Source: an uncultured Clostridia bacterium
GTDB lineage: Bacteria > Bacillota > Clostridia > TANB77 > CAG-508
DNA length: 16,786 bases
Assembly: GCA_934141475.1 (NCBI GenBank)
Contig: CAKPCG010000033.1
Location: 1 to 16,786 of the forward strand
Reading direction: 5' to 3'
Positions 1 through 6,314 of this stretch are shown here, piece after piece. Made by a program: the position numbers and the translations under genes. The notes below the pieces were generated by a model. The model did no database searches. It was not told the DNA's origin and saw only the letters and a list, made by a program, of their open reading frames with translations. Every line of letters starts with the position of its first letter. Within the stretch, counting starts at the first letter, position 1.

Positions 1-4
1 AAAT

Positions 5-78
5 GCAGGTGTAGTTCAATGGTAGAACCCTAGCCTTCCAAGCTAGCTACGTGGGTTCGATTCCCACTACCTGCTCCA
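5..78 (+). tRNA. tRNA-Gly (anticodon TCC)
   Basis: The sequence folds as a full cloverleaf. The 7-bp acceptor stem (5-11 with 68-74) has one G-U pair. The anticodon stem 30-34/42-46 encloses a loop with TCC at 37-39. The T-arm carries the GGTTCGATTCC pattern and the CCA tail is encoded at 76-78. TCC reads glycine GGA and, by wobble, other GGN codons. This is the decoding needed at the four CGG frame-break sites further along, where a GGN glycine restores the protein. The tRNA promoter lies outside the window. A mobile-element-like block starts just after it. Confidence 0.96.
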
Positions 79-84
79 ACGACG

Positions 85-114
85 TATCTGTTCGAACTTT
101 TTATAGAACAGATA
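85..114. repeat. 9-bp inverted repeat next to tRNA-Gly
   Basis: The arms TATCTGTTC (85-93) and GAACAGATA (106-114) are perfect inverted repeats around a 12-nt loop. They begin seven bases past the tRNA CCA end. No T tract follows directly, so this is not a classic terminator by itself. It could be a tRNA 3'-trailer structure or part of an element junction. Confidence 0.6.
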
Positions 115-120
115 GATATG

Positions 121-157
121 AAAATCAATCAGAAAATAAAATCTGGTTGATTTTTTT
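121..157 (+). terminator. Intrinsic terminator after tRNA-Gly
   Basis: The arm at 121-133 pairs with 142-154 over 13 bp (one G-U) around an 8-nt A/T loop, and seven T residues follow at 151-157. It should end tRNA transcription before the next gene. Confidence 0.8.
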
Positions 158-208
158 GTTGCTTAAAAACAATATTAAAATCATCCAAATGAAAGGATGG
201 TGTTAAAA

Positions 209-478
209 ATGAATATAATTAAGCAAGAACTAGAATTTGAGGAATGTCTAAAACAAAGGCTAGAGTTTATATGTGAGTTTTCAAAAGTTACTCCTATTTT
301 TATCAATGGTAGCATTAGAAAATTAGATAAAACTAATCTTACATATATTGAGCCACATAGAGTTATTATCAAGAATATTACTTTTTTAGTATTTAATTAC
401 TCTAATGATGTGTATATCTCTAACTTAACTAAAAAGATTAAATTATCAGAGTTAGAAGAATATTTGAAAAATATATAA
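209..478 (+). CDS. Hypothetical protein, 89 aa
   Basis: The start is set at ATG 209 because an AAAGG-like ribosome binding site sits at 192-196. An in-frame ATG at 197 overlaps that site and is less likely. The product is a lysine- and isoleucine-rich soluble protein with no signal peptide or clear membrane segment. The N-terminal ~30 residues look helical and charged, and the rest alternates as expected for beta strands. I do not recognise a family. The gene lies between the tRNA terminator and the promoter of the recombinase-like gene, within the region that looks like a mobilizable element, so it may be an accessory or regulatory gene of that element. This is inferred from location only. 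Confidence 0.6.
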   Translation: MNIIKQELEFEECLKQRLEFICEFSKVTPIFINGSIRKLDKTNLTYIEPHRVIIKNITFLVFNYSNDVYISNLTKKIKLSELEEYLKNI

Positions 479-488
479 TTTGAAATAT

Positions 489-516
489 TTGACATTTCTT
501 AAAATCGTAGTATAAT
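489..516 (+). promoter_or_regulatory. Sigma-A-type promoter
   Basis: A consensus -35 TTGACA (489-494) and a consensus -10 TATAAT (511-516) are separated by 16 bp. This strong promoter faces the recombinase-like gene and gives a leader of roughly 165 nt before its start codon. Confidence 0.8.
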
Positions 517-556
517 ATAAGCAATAAATTAAGTATAGCTGTTCGTTAAGAGTTAT

Positions 557-616
557 ATGTTTATGAGTACTTTGAAAAAATTATATTATATTGCATTATT
601 GTATTTTAGTTTATGA
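557..616 (+). CDS. Putative leader peptide, 19 aa
   Basis: This short ORF lies between a strong promoter and a terminator hairpin. It starts at ATG 557 and ends in tandem stops TGA TAA (614-619). The peptide is MFMSTLKKLYYIALLYFSL, which is hydrophobic and rich in Leu and Tyr. A weak AAGAG ribosome binding site lies a few bases upstream. The order promoter, short hydrophobic ORF, terminator, then a gene with a strong ribosome binding site is typical of ribosome-mediated attenuation. A small membrane peptide is another possibility. Translation is not shown by the sequence itself. Confidence 0.4.
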   Translation: MFMSTLKKLYYIALLYFSL

Positions 617-628
617 TAAATGGATTTA

Positions 629-671
629 AGAGATGTCAACAGTACTCGTGTACTTTGATGTCTCTTTTTTT
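629..671 (+). terminator. Attenuator-like terminator in leader
   Basis: The arms 629-645 and 650-665 pair over 16 bp with one bulged C (640) and two G-U pairs, closed by a TCGT tetraloop and followed by a T run to 671. It sits after the promoter and before the AGGAGG (678-683) of the recombinase-like gene, so it would stop transcription before that gene unless it is overridden. Confidence 0.75.
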
Positions 672-692
672 GAAGTTAGGAGGTTATGCAAA

Positions 693-1466
693 TTGAACGA
701 AGAAAAGAAAATCGTTGAAAATGCTATTGAAGAATTGCAGAACAAACTAGAAACTACTGATTGTACTGAAGAACTAAAATTCACACCAAAAGACATTTTA
801 CTAAAAAGAGATATTGACTTTATCAATAAAGTAAATCTAGAAAAAGAATATCAAGCAAGAACTAAAACTTGGAAAGATTATACAAGACAAGAACAAGCAG
901 AACTTATAATGAAATATGTAGATGATATAGAACTTGCTTTAGTTGGTAACGAAGTAATAGTAAATCAAATTAATTTTAGAGACTCAATTTGTAAGCCTTG
1001 TCAAGAATTATATAATAATGGTTATATTGATACAACAAAACCTATGATATTAGGTAATGTACTTGGTAGTGTTAGATTTAGTAATTATCTACCATATGAA
1101 GAAATCGGCGAAATTATTATGAGATTAAGACAATATTATGATGTTCACTATACAGAGGCAACATACTACGTTAATAATCAGATGTTTTATTTTAACTTTG
1201 CTGAAGATAATAGTGCTATTGTTAGAGTATTTCCTTTAGAAGATTATTACAAACTAGATCCAGATAATAAAATGGAGACTTATAGATTTGGAATACTCTA
1301 CATCAATGAAGAAGATAAATTCCAAATGCAAGAAATAGATACAGCATTTGATTATATACCAGACGAAACAAATACAAGTGTAATTTACACAAAAGAGCCT
1401 ATACCTATTTCAGTAGGTGTTAAGCCAGTAAAGTTCTGCGAAGAAGATACAGAAGAAACAAATTAA
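693..1466 (+). CDS. Recombinase C-terminal-like protein (probable large serine recombinase fragment)
   Basis: The start is TTG 693: AGGAGG at 678-683 is nine bases upstream, whereas the longer in-frame ATG at 633 lies inside the terminator hairpin. The product is 257 aa. It opens with a charged coiled-coil-like stretch (about residues 1-20) and contains the segment WKDYTRQEQAELIMKYVDDI (about 62-81), which resembles the part after the coiled coil in large serine recombinases of the TnpX/TndX type. Those enzymes are usually 500-700 aa with an N-terminal resolvase domain carrying the catalytic serine, and nothing like that domain is present here or upstream. I read it as a C-terminal remnant or a stand-alone relative of that region. 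The neighbouring MobV gene fits a Tn4451-like mobilizable element. Family assignment is from memory of sequence pattern and is moderately uncertain; an unknown element protein is the alternative. Confidence 0.55.
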   Translation: MNEEKKIVENAIEELQNKLETTDCTEELKFTPKDILLKRDIDFINKVNLEKEYQARTKTWKDYTRQEQAELIMKYVDDIELALVGNEVIVNQINFRDSICKPCQELYNNGYIDTTKPMILGNVLGSVRFSNYLPYEEIGEIIMRLRQYYDVHYTEATYYVNNQMFYFNFAEDNSAIVRVFPLEDYYKLDPDNKMETYRFGILYINEEDKFQMQEIDTAFDYIPDETNTSVIYTKEPIPISVGVKPVKFCEEDTEETN

Positions 1467-1480
1467 CGTGGAACGTTTTG

Positions 1481-1498
1481 TTTTTGTGATAACAAAAA
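1481..1498. repeat. Short inverted repeat after recombinase-like gene
   Basis: TTTTTGT (1481-1487) and ACAAAAA (1492-1498) form a 7-bp hairpin with a GATA loop shortly after the stop codon. It could be a weak terminator or part of the oriT-proximal structure array. Confidence 0.4.
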
Positions 1499-1521
1499 TG
1501 AAAGTGGCGATAGTTAATTTG

Positions 1522-1554
1522 AATAAAATTTATTTGCCAAAAATAAATTTTATT
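1522..1554. repeat. Perfect 14-bp inverted repeat upstream of oriT
   Basis: The arms 1522-1535 and 1541-1554 are perfectly complementary with a GCCAA loop. They are entirely A/T, lack a following T run, and lie 12 bases before the oriT-like hairpin. This is consistent with an accessory DNA structure for relaxosome or replication functions, though that role is inferred. Confidence 0.75.
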
Positions 1555-1565
1555 GCCTCGCAGAG

Positions 1566-1603
1566 CCCCCATGTTATGATAGTATGTCATAACATATAGG
1601 GGG
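1566..1603 (+). other. Putative oriT (MobV/pMV158-like)
   Basis: A 9-bp perfect inverted repeat (1571-1579 with 1587-1595) flanks a TAGTATG loop, and outer CCCCC (1566-1570) and GGGGG (1599-1603) extend the stem with a three-base bulge. The centre GATAGTATGTCAT matches the pMV158 nick region TATAGTGTGTTAT at 10 of 13 positions. In pMV158 the relaxase nicks after TAGTGTG, so the predicted nick here is between G1586 and T1587. The position, directly upstream of a MobV relaxase gene, is where these origins usually lie. Confidence 0.75.
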
Positions 1604-1606
1604 TTA

Positions 1607-1630
1607 GGACTTATGGCAAAGCCAAAGTCC
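1607..1630 (+). repeat. Stem-loop in mob leader
   Basis: GGACTT pairs with AAGTCC and TGGC pairs with GCCA inside it, giving 10 bp with one bulged A and an AAA loop. It lies between the oriT-like hairpin and the relaxase ribosome binding site, so it may control relaxase expression or assist nicking. Confidence 0.6.
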
Positions 1631-1664
1631 TATGCTACGAAGAAAATTCAAAGGAGGTGCTTTT

Positions 1665-3053
1665 ATGAAGCAAGAATTGGCATATTCTTTTCACTTGGGT
1701 AGTGATAAAAACAAAAGTAAATTAGCAAAGAAAGTTGCAAAAGAAAATGTATCTGGCACAACTTCTCTAGCTAATAATGCAATTCAAACCGCAAAAGATT
1801 TATCAGATGTAAACAAGCATAACTTACGAGATTATGATAATCAAACAGAACTAATTAGAACTATATATGGGACAAGTGATATTGTAAATGATGTAAAACA
1901 AGTATATTTAGATGAGTTTGAACAAGCAAGAATTGAATATAACAATAAGCAGACTAGAAACGATAGAAAAATAGATAATTACTTTACTAAAGTATGTGAA
2001 TCTCAAAATGATATTGCTTGTGAAATCATAATAGAACTTGGAGATATGGACTTTTTGAATGATAAAAGCGAAAGATATAGATTTAAAATGGTTGATGTTT
2101 ATAATGAACAGATAAAAGATTTGACTAAAATTATTCCAACTTTTAAAATAGCCAATGCTACAATACATTTTGATGAAACATCTCCCCATATGCACATTGT
2201 AGGTGTTCCAGTAACTACAAATTGCACTAGAGGAATGAAAAAGCAAGTTGACAAAAGTAAGTTGTTTACAAAAACAACACTAGCTGAAATACAAGATAAA
2301 ATGAGAAATGCTTGTATTAAGTCATATAATAAGTTTTATGATGTTAATACAAGGCTAAAAGAAAAACAAAAAGGTATAAATCAAGACATCAATGTTAATG
2401 AAATGGGTAATTATAGAGAAATCAAGAAACAACTAAAACAGAAAGAACAAAAACTGGAAAAAGCTAATACTCAAACTAGAGAGCTTAATAATACAAGTAA
2501 TGATATAGATAAAATTTTAGATAGTTTAAAACCTACAAAACTAAACAAAAATAATATGATTATTTCAAGCGAGGGTGTACAGAAAATCAAAAATTATACC
2601 GAAGATGTAAAAGATATTACTAAAACAGTTAGAAACGTAAATGACTTAAATATGGCAATTAAAGATTTTGAACATTCTGCTTTTGAAATAGAAAAAGAAA
2701 ATCGCTCACTTAAATATGAAATAGAACTAAAAGATAATGAAATTGGCAGTCTAAAAAAGGAATTATCTACTAAAGATACGATTATATACAGATTACAAAC
2801 TGAAAAAGAAAAACTTAAACAAGAATTGCAGAGATTCAAGGGTTTTTGGCATAGTATTATGAGCCATTTTCATAAAAGAATTTGTTATGATAAGGATAAC
2901 AGCTATAAAATTGTTAGTGATGACCTATATAAAAATGGCATATTTGATAACAATGATAATGAAATTGCAAATAATATTGCTAGAAAAGTAACTATACCAG
3001 ATGAAAACAAGCAAATTAAGAATAAAAAGAAAGATAATGATACCAGATTTTAA
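1665..3053 (+). CDS. MobV-family relaxase (plasmid recombination/mobilization enzyme, Mob_Pre)
   Basis: MobV relaxases nick oriT and lead the DNA strand into a recipient, using a conjugation machine supplied in trans. The product is 462 aa, within the family's usual length. The conserved metal-binding motif is visible as HFDETSPHMH at residues 168-177 (family pattern HxDExxPHxH). An HNLR segment near residue 52 fits the N-terminal conserved region. Residues about 240-410 are strongly charged and heptad-like, matching the coiled-coil C-terminal half of MobV proteins, and the tail is lysine-rich. ATG 1665 is chosen because AAGGAGG lies at 1651-1657; an earlier in-frame ATG at 1632 lacks a site. 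A fitting oriT hairpin lies 60-100 bp upstream. No conjugation genes are present, so the element would be mobilizable only. Confidence 0.93.
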   Translation: MKQELAYSFHLGSDKNKSKLAKKVAKENVSGTTSLANNAIQTAKDLSDVNKHNLRDYDNQTELIRTIYGTSDIVNDVKQVYLDEFEQARIEYNNKQTRNDRKIDNYFTKVCESQNDIACEIIIELGDMDFLNDKSERYRFKMVDVYNEQIKDLTKIIPTFKIANATIHFDETSPHMHIVGVPVTTNCTRGMKKQVDKSKLFTKTTLAEIQDKMRNACIKSYNKFYDVNTRLKEKQKGINQDINVNEMGNYREIKKQLKQKEQKLEKANTQTRELNNTSNDIDKILDSLKPTKLNKNNMIISSEGVQKIKNYTEDVKDITKTVRNVNDLNMAIKDFEHSAFEIEKENRSLKYEIELKDNEIGSLKKELSTKDTIIYRLQTEKEKLKQELQRFKGFWHSIMSHFHKRICYDKDNSYKIVSDDLYKNGIFDNNDNEIANNIARKVTIPDENKQIKNKKKDNDTRF

Positions 3054-3068
3054 AAGGAGGAAAAAGTT

Positions 3069-3239
3069 ATGGAAGAAGATAAAGTTAAAAACGTAATAAA
3101 TATAATTAAAGATATGAATATAAAAGATAAATTAAGATTAGGAATATGTTTAACTACAAGTGATTGGACAAATATTTTATATAATAAAACTGAAATGTAT
3201 GAAAGATTTGATATTATGTTAAAAGAAATAGATGAATAA
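3069..3239 (+). CDS. Small hypothetical protein, 56 aa (possibly truncated by in-frame stop)
   Basis: A strong AAAAGGAGG at 3052-3060 precedes ATG 3069, 15 bp after the relaxase stop, so it is probably co-transcribed with mob. The product is charged and helical-looking, with Lys/Asp/Ile richness and a TTSDWTN segment. The same reading frame stays open for 44 more codons after the TAA at 3237-3239, up to TAA 3372-3374, and that extension (about 3240-3371) has equally protein-like composition. It may be an original ~101-aa gene interrupted by one stop. No family is recognised. Confidence 0.6.
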   Translation: MEEDKVKNVINIIKDMNIKDKLRLGICLTTSDWTNILYNKTEMYERFDIMLKEIDE

Positions 3240-3374
3240 TATAGAACTACTCTTATAAATTTTGCCAAATATAAACTTGTAATGTGCACAATGGCTAAAA
3301 TTATGGAAATGCAAGAAGTTGAAAGAAATAAAGTAGCTTTGTATTTGTTTAATAGTGTAAATCATAAGATATAA
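3240..3374 (+). pseudogene. Possible 3' remainder of the small post-mob gene
   Basis: This is the in-frame continuation of the ORF starting at 3069 beyond one TAA. It encodes 44 residues (ending LYLFNSVNHKI). It has internal ATGs at 3282 and 3291 but no convincing ribosome binding site, so separate translation is unlikely. It could be chance read-through of an AT-rich spacer, but the run without further stops and the amphipathic composition favour a decayed gene end. Confidence 0.35.
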
Positions 3375-3395
3375 CAAAACTGAAAAAATAATCAG

Positions 3396-3424
3396 TTGCA
3401 ATTTTATGCAAAATATGGTATGAT
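3396..3424 (+). promoter_or_regulatory. Promoter of WG-repeat gene
   Basis: The -35 TTGCAA (3396-3401) and -10 TATGAT (3419-3424) are spaced by 17 bp. The transcript leader before the WG-repeat start is about 100 nt and contains an 8-bp hairpin (3482-3489 with 3498-3505) placed just upstream of the ribosome binding site. Confidence 0.7.
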
Positions 3425-3481
3425 ATTGGAGTAAAATGTTCGTGGGCACAGCGAAATATAATAAATGTGTCTATTCAATAA

Positions 3482-3505
3482 ATATCTCTGATAATTTAGA
3501 GATAT
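3482..3505 (+). repeat. Hairpin before WG-repeat ribosome binding site
   Basis: ATATCTCT (3482-3489) and AGAGATAT (3498-3505) form a perfect 8-bp stem with an 8-nt loop, ten bases ahead of GAAGGGAG (3515-3522). It could shield or stabilise the leader; no T run follows, so it is not a terminator. Confidence 0.55.
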
Positions 3506-3529
3506 GGACTTGTGAAGGGAGTTTTTATT

Positions 3530-4519
3530 ATGGCTAAAGCAGAGAAAAACTTCGAAGTAGTTAAAAAGTACTACTTTCGGAAAAAAGGAATTGTAGAAAC
3601 TCAAGGGTATGATTGGATAGGCGAAGCTCATTTTGAATTGTATCCTGTAGAACTTAACGGAAAACTTGGATTTGCAGATAGTAATGGTGATATTGTAATT
3701 CCCATTATCTATGATAGGGAGCTTCATGTAAATGATACAGTAGCATGGACTGGAAACCGTGAATATCTTGATTTGAGAAAGAATGGTTTATACGGTTTAA
3801 TCAAACATGACGGCTCTATTGTGGTTGATTTCTGCTGGGGTGGCATAAGACTAGACAAATTAAGTGAAGACCTTATTCCTGTTGCAATTGATAAGAAATG
3901 GGGATTTGCAAATGTCAAAACTGGCGAAACACAAGTACAACCTGCGTACGATAAAGTTGAGTTTTTCAAAGATGGCTTTGCTCCAGTTTGTATCAAGGAC
4001 AAGTGGGGAATGATAGATGTAAAAGGAAATATGATTGTTAAACCCAAATATCTATTGGACTCTTACTTTGTAGGAGATTTTGCCATTATGTTTGAAGGAG
4101 GTTCTTGGAAGTATGGTAGAAATTCCAGAATAATATCAGACTCGAACTGTAAGATTGTTAACAAGAAAGGATATGAAATAGTTTCTGATTGTTCTTGGAT
4201 TGACAGAACCGGTATTAACATTTTTACTCTAACAAGGGAAGAAAATGGCAAAAAAGTTAAAACAGTAAAGCAGTTGATTGTATTTCCTGATTACATTGTC
4301 GTTATCGACGATGGCGATTATTTGAAAGGCTATATCACAGCTAGAGGCAAGTATTCTGAAAAACACGAATATGACGAAGAACTTAAAAAGTGGTCTGTTA
4401 ATTATATCCATGCAAAGTACGTTGGAGGTGGAACTTGGTCAGTGATTGATTACAGTGGTAAAACTATTAAAATTCCTGACTACAAACTGCAAGAAGTAAA
4501 AAAATCTTTGTTAGCATAG
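3530..4519 (+). CDS. WG-repeat protein, 329 aa
   Basis: WG repeats are short beta-rich units with a pattern such as WGFxxxxG...IxPxYD. Here copies are visible near residues 45-61 (GKLGFADSNGDIVIPIIYD), 87-100, 123-141 (KKWGFANVKTG) and 158-174 (DKWGMIDVKGNMIVKPKY), with a divergent C-terminal half. No signal peptide or membrane segment is seen, so the product is probably cytoplasmic. The molecular role of such proteins is mostly unknown. ATG 3530 is chosen over GTG 3512 because GAAGGGAG lies at 3515-3522. It has its own promoter and a large hairpin after it, so it is a single-gene unit. Base composition is less AT-rich than the polysaccharide genes, and it contains an in-frame CGG (3578-3580, Arg17) without a frame break, which suggests a different origin from the downstream chromosomal genes. 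Confidence 0.85.
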   Translation: MAKAEKNFEVVKKYYFRKKGIVETQGYDWIGEAHFELYPVELNGKLGFADSNGDIVIPIIYDRELHVNDTVAWTGNREYLDLRKNGLYGLIKHDGSIVVDFCWGGIRLDKLSEDLIPVAIDKKWGFANVKTGETQVQPAYDKVEFFKDGFAPVCIKDKWGMIDVKGNMIVKPKYLLDSYFVGDFAIMFEGGSWKYGRNSRIISDSNCKIVNKKGYEIVSDCSWIDRTGINIFTLTREENGKKVKTVKQLIVFPDYIVVIDDGDYLKGYITARGKYSEKHEYDEELKKWSVNYIHAKYVGGGTWSVIDYSGKTIKIPDYKLQEVKKSLLA

Positions 4520-4530
4520 TTAACTCTTAA

Positions 4531-4578
4531 GGAGAGGTGGATTTTTGTCAATGCAAATTTCTACCTCTCCTGTCCTAT
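4531..4578 (+). terminator. Terminator hairpin after WG-repeat gene
   Basis: GGAGAGGT (4531-4538) pairs with ACCTCTCC (4563-4570), extended inward by a G-C pair and a 4-bp TTTG/CAAA segment across a small internal loop. A modest T run follows (about 4580-4584). It probably ends transcription of the WG-repeat gene. Confidence 0.65.
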
Positions 4579-4628
4579 GTTTTTATAATCGACCAATTAA
4601 ATTTTTTATAAATTTTGTTATAATTTTA

Positions 4629-4656
4629 TTGTAATTTATCAAAATTATGATATACT
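4629..4656 (+). promoter_or_regulatory. Extended -10 promoter of orphan transcript
   Basis: TTGTAA (4629-4634), a 16-bp spacer, and TATACT (4651-4656) preceded by TGA give an extended -10 element. No coding region follows on this strand before a strong terminator at 4741-4774. Confidence 0.55.
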
Positions 4657-4662
4657 TTTAAT

Positions 4663-4774
4663 AAATTGATTGATATTTGTATCAATCGTTAAGAGAGAGA
4701 AAAGTTGTAAATAACTACGACACCCGCTCCATTAAAATTTAACTTATGAATGATGAAATTCATAAGTTTTTTTT
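4663..4774 (+). ncRNA. Candidate small RNA (~110 nt)
   Basis: The unit has a promoter just upstream and an intrinsic terminator at its end, and it encodes no plausible protein. It contains a 5' hairpin (GATTGATA/TATCAATC around a TTTG loop at about 4668-4687), a second 5-bp stem (4704-4708 with 4717-4721), and an unpaired C-rich stretch CACCCGCTCC (4721-4730) that stands out in A/T-rich surroundings and could act as a seed. It matches no RNA family I recognise. Confidence 0.45.
4741..4774 (+). terminator. Intrinsic terminator of orphan transcript
   Basis: AACTTATGAAT (4741-4751) pairs perfectly with ATTCATAAGTT (4758-4768) around a 6-nt loop, followed by eight Ts (4767-4774). Confidence 0.85.
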
Positions 4775-4787
4775 ATAAGTAATTATC

Positions 4788-4831
4788 AAAAAAAGAGGAT
4801 TAAATTAGATTATAATTTTTTCCTCTTTTTT
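4788..4831 (-). terminator. Terminator of MATE gene (bidirectional form)
   Basis: AAAAAAGAGGA (4789-4799) and TCCTCTTTTTT (4821-4831) pair over 11 bp. The A run on the plus strand becomes the T run for minus-strand transcripts leaving the MATE gene, and the plus-strand side also ends in Ts. Confidence 0.7.
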
Positions 4832-4847
4832 AATATTAAACTCAAAG

Positions 4848-6095
4848 TTAAAATGATCGTATTGCAGTTATTTTTTTATGCAACAATAAGTTCATTATAA
4901 AATCTGAAATGATAAAACATATCCACACACCATATATACCACATGTTTTACTTAAAAGATAAGCTAATATTAATTTTAATCCACCACTTATAAACAAACT
5001 TAATTTGGAAATATATTTAAATTCTTTCATGGCTCTTAATATACTAGAATAATAATGATAAAATCCGCTTAAAATACAATCTAATAATACAAATATTACA
5101 AGTTTATAACCTATTGTTAAACTTTCTTTTTCTATTAAAAATTGTGGTAATGAAATTAACATTACAATTCCAACAAGTGAAGTAGTTATATATACTATTT
5201 TTTTGTTTATATTATTTATAATTTTAATAGTGTTATTAATTTTTTCATCATTATTGCTTCCAATTGATGTTGCAACCATAGTTTGTGTACCGATACCTGT
5301 TCCATGTAAGAAATTATTTATTAAATCTAGGAATTGCATTACAATTAAATGTGCAGCATACTGTAATGCACCAATTCTTGACATAATAATATTTAAAATA
5401 AAATTACTTCCTCTTTTAAAAAGTCTTTCATAGATATTATATCGTATTAAATTTAATTCTTCTTTTGCTATACTTTTTACAAATCTAATTTTTACTAAAT
5501 TTTTAGAATAATGAATTAAAATTAACATATTTATTATTTCTACTAATACAGTTGAGATTGCTACACCCATGATTTTAAATCCAAGTTTAATAAAAATAAA
5601 ATCCAAAATACCATTAACAAAGAAGCAAAATATTCTGATATTTAGCATTTTTTTACTATTTCCTAAGGTTCTTTGGTATCCTCCTAAGATTGTTAGAATT
5701 GTATTAGGAATGACTCCAATTAATCTTATATATAAATATATTAATCCAATTTTATTAACTAAGAACATCTGCGGAATAAATTTACTTACACTTAATACCA
5801 AAATTATACAAATTAAACTGCAAACTATAGCAATTATTAATGATGTACCTACAGTAATTTGGGCTTGATTTGTATCCTTTTTTCCTAATAATCTGGCTAC
5901 TATAACATTATTAGAAACATTTATTGATTGTAATACTAAATACATAAAATCTATAACAGTTCCCATTGCTCCAACAGAGGCTATTATTCCAGAACCAAAT
6001 TGTGATATCATAAATGTATCTGTCATAGTAATTAAAACGCCTACAATACATTCAAATCCAGAAGGGAGTGCTAAATTTAAATATTCTTTTTTCAT
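4848..6095 (-). CDS. MATE-family multidrug/metabolite efflux transporter
   Basis: MATE proteins export drugs or metabolites across the cytoplasmic membrane using a Na+ or H+ gradient. The product is 415 aa with about 12 hydrophobic segments. The N-terminal region PSGFECIVGVLITMTDTFMI fits the first MATE helices and their conserved pattern. A GGYQRTLGNSKKML-type loop near residue 140 and the two-fold repeat of six helices fit the family. It is slightly shorter than the usual ~450 aa. The start is supported by AAGGAG just upstream of the ATG on the minus strand. It stands alone, convergent with the orphan transcript and divergent from the MYG1-family gene. The substrate cannot be told from sequence. 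Confidence 0.88.
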   Translation of the reverse strand: MKKEYLNLALPSGFECIVGVLITMTDTFMISQFGSGIIASVGAMGTVIDFMYLVLQSINVSNNVIVARLLGKKDTNQAQITVGTSLIIAIVCSLICIILVLSVSKFIPQMFLVNKIGLIYLYIRLIGVIPNTILTILGGYQRTLGNSKKMLNIRIFCFFVNGILDFIFIKLGFKIMGVAISTVLVEIINMLILIHYSKNLVKIRFVKSIAKEELNLIRYNIYERLFKRGSNFILNIIMSRIGALQYAAHLIVMQFLDLINNFLHGTGIGTQTMVATSIGSNNDEKINNTIKIINNINKKIVYITTSLVGIVMLISLPQFLIEKESLTIGYKLVIFVLLDCILSGFYHYYSSILRAMKEFKYISKLSLFISGGLKLILAYLLSKTCGIYGVWICFIISDFIMNLLLHKKITAIRSF

Positions 6096-6228
6096 AAGTT
6101 ATTTCTCCTTAAACTTTATAAATTATTGTTTTGTCAAATTGTACTATATTTAGATATTTTTTTCTATATATCTTTGAAAAAAAGTTAAGTTATATTTTTT
6201 TCTTAATGTGAATAAAATCCAAAACTAA

Positions 6229-6257
6229 TTGCTAAAACAACAATTTTATAGTATAAT
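6229..6257 (+). promoter_or_regulatory. Promoter of MYG1-family gene
   Basis: TTGCTA (6229-6234), a 17-bp spacer, and a consensus TATAAT (6252-6257) direct transcription toward the MYG1-family gene, leaving a ~78-nt structured leader. Confidence 0.7.
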
Positions 6258-6270
6258 AGTCAAGTACTAT

Positions 6271-6314
6271 GCTAGAAAACTAGCACTCAGCAATGCCCCT
6301 AGTTTTCATCAGGG
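6271..6314 (+). promoter_or_regulatory. Leader with mutually exclusive hairpins
   Basis: GCTAG/CTAGC (6271-6275 with 6280-6284) can form a small AAAA-loop hairpin. Alternatively GAAAACTAG (6275-6283) pairs perfectly with CTAGTTTTC (6299-6307) over 9 bp, which destroys the first. A third option, CCCT with AGGG (6297-6300 with 6311-6314), competes with the second. This arrangement resembles a small riboswitch or other RNA switch controlling the AGGAGG at 6329-6334. It matches no class I can name. Confidence 0.4.

Noticed and set aside
69..4731. Near-repeat ACCTGCTCCA (69-78, tRNA 3' end) and ACCCGCTCCA (4722-4731) as attL/attR of an element in tRNA-Gly
   Set aside because: Only nine of ten bases match, with no extension on either side, and the recombinase-like gene is of the serine type, which does not usually use tRNA ends. 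The match is too short to claim attachment sites.
6271..6314. Known riboswitch (preQ1, ZTP, fluoride) before the MYG1-family gene
   Set aside because: The conserved loop sequences of those classes are not present; only competing hairpins are seen, so no class was assigned.
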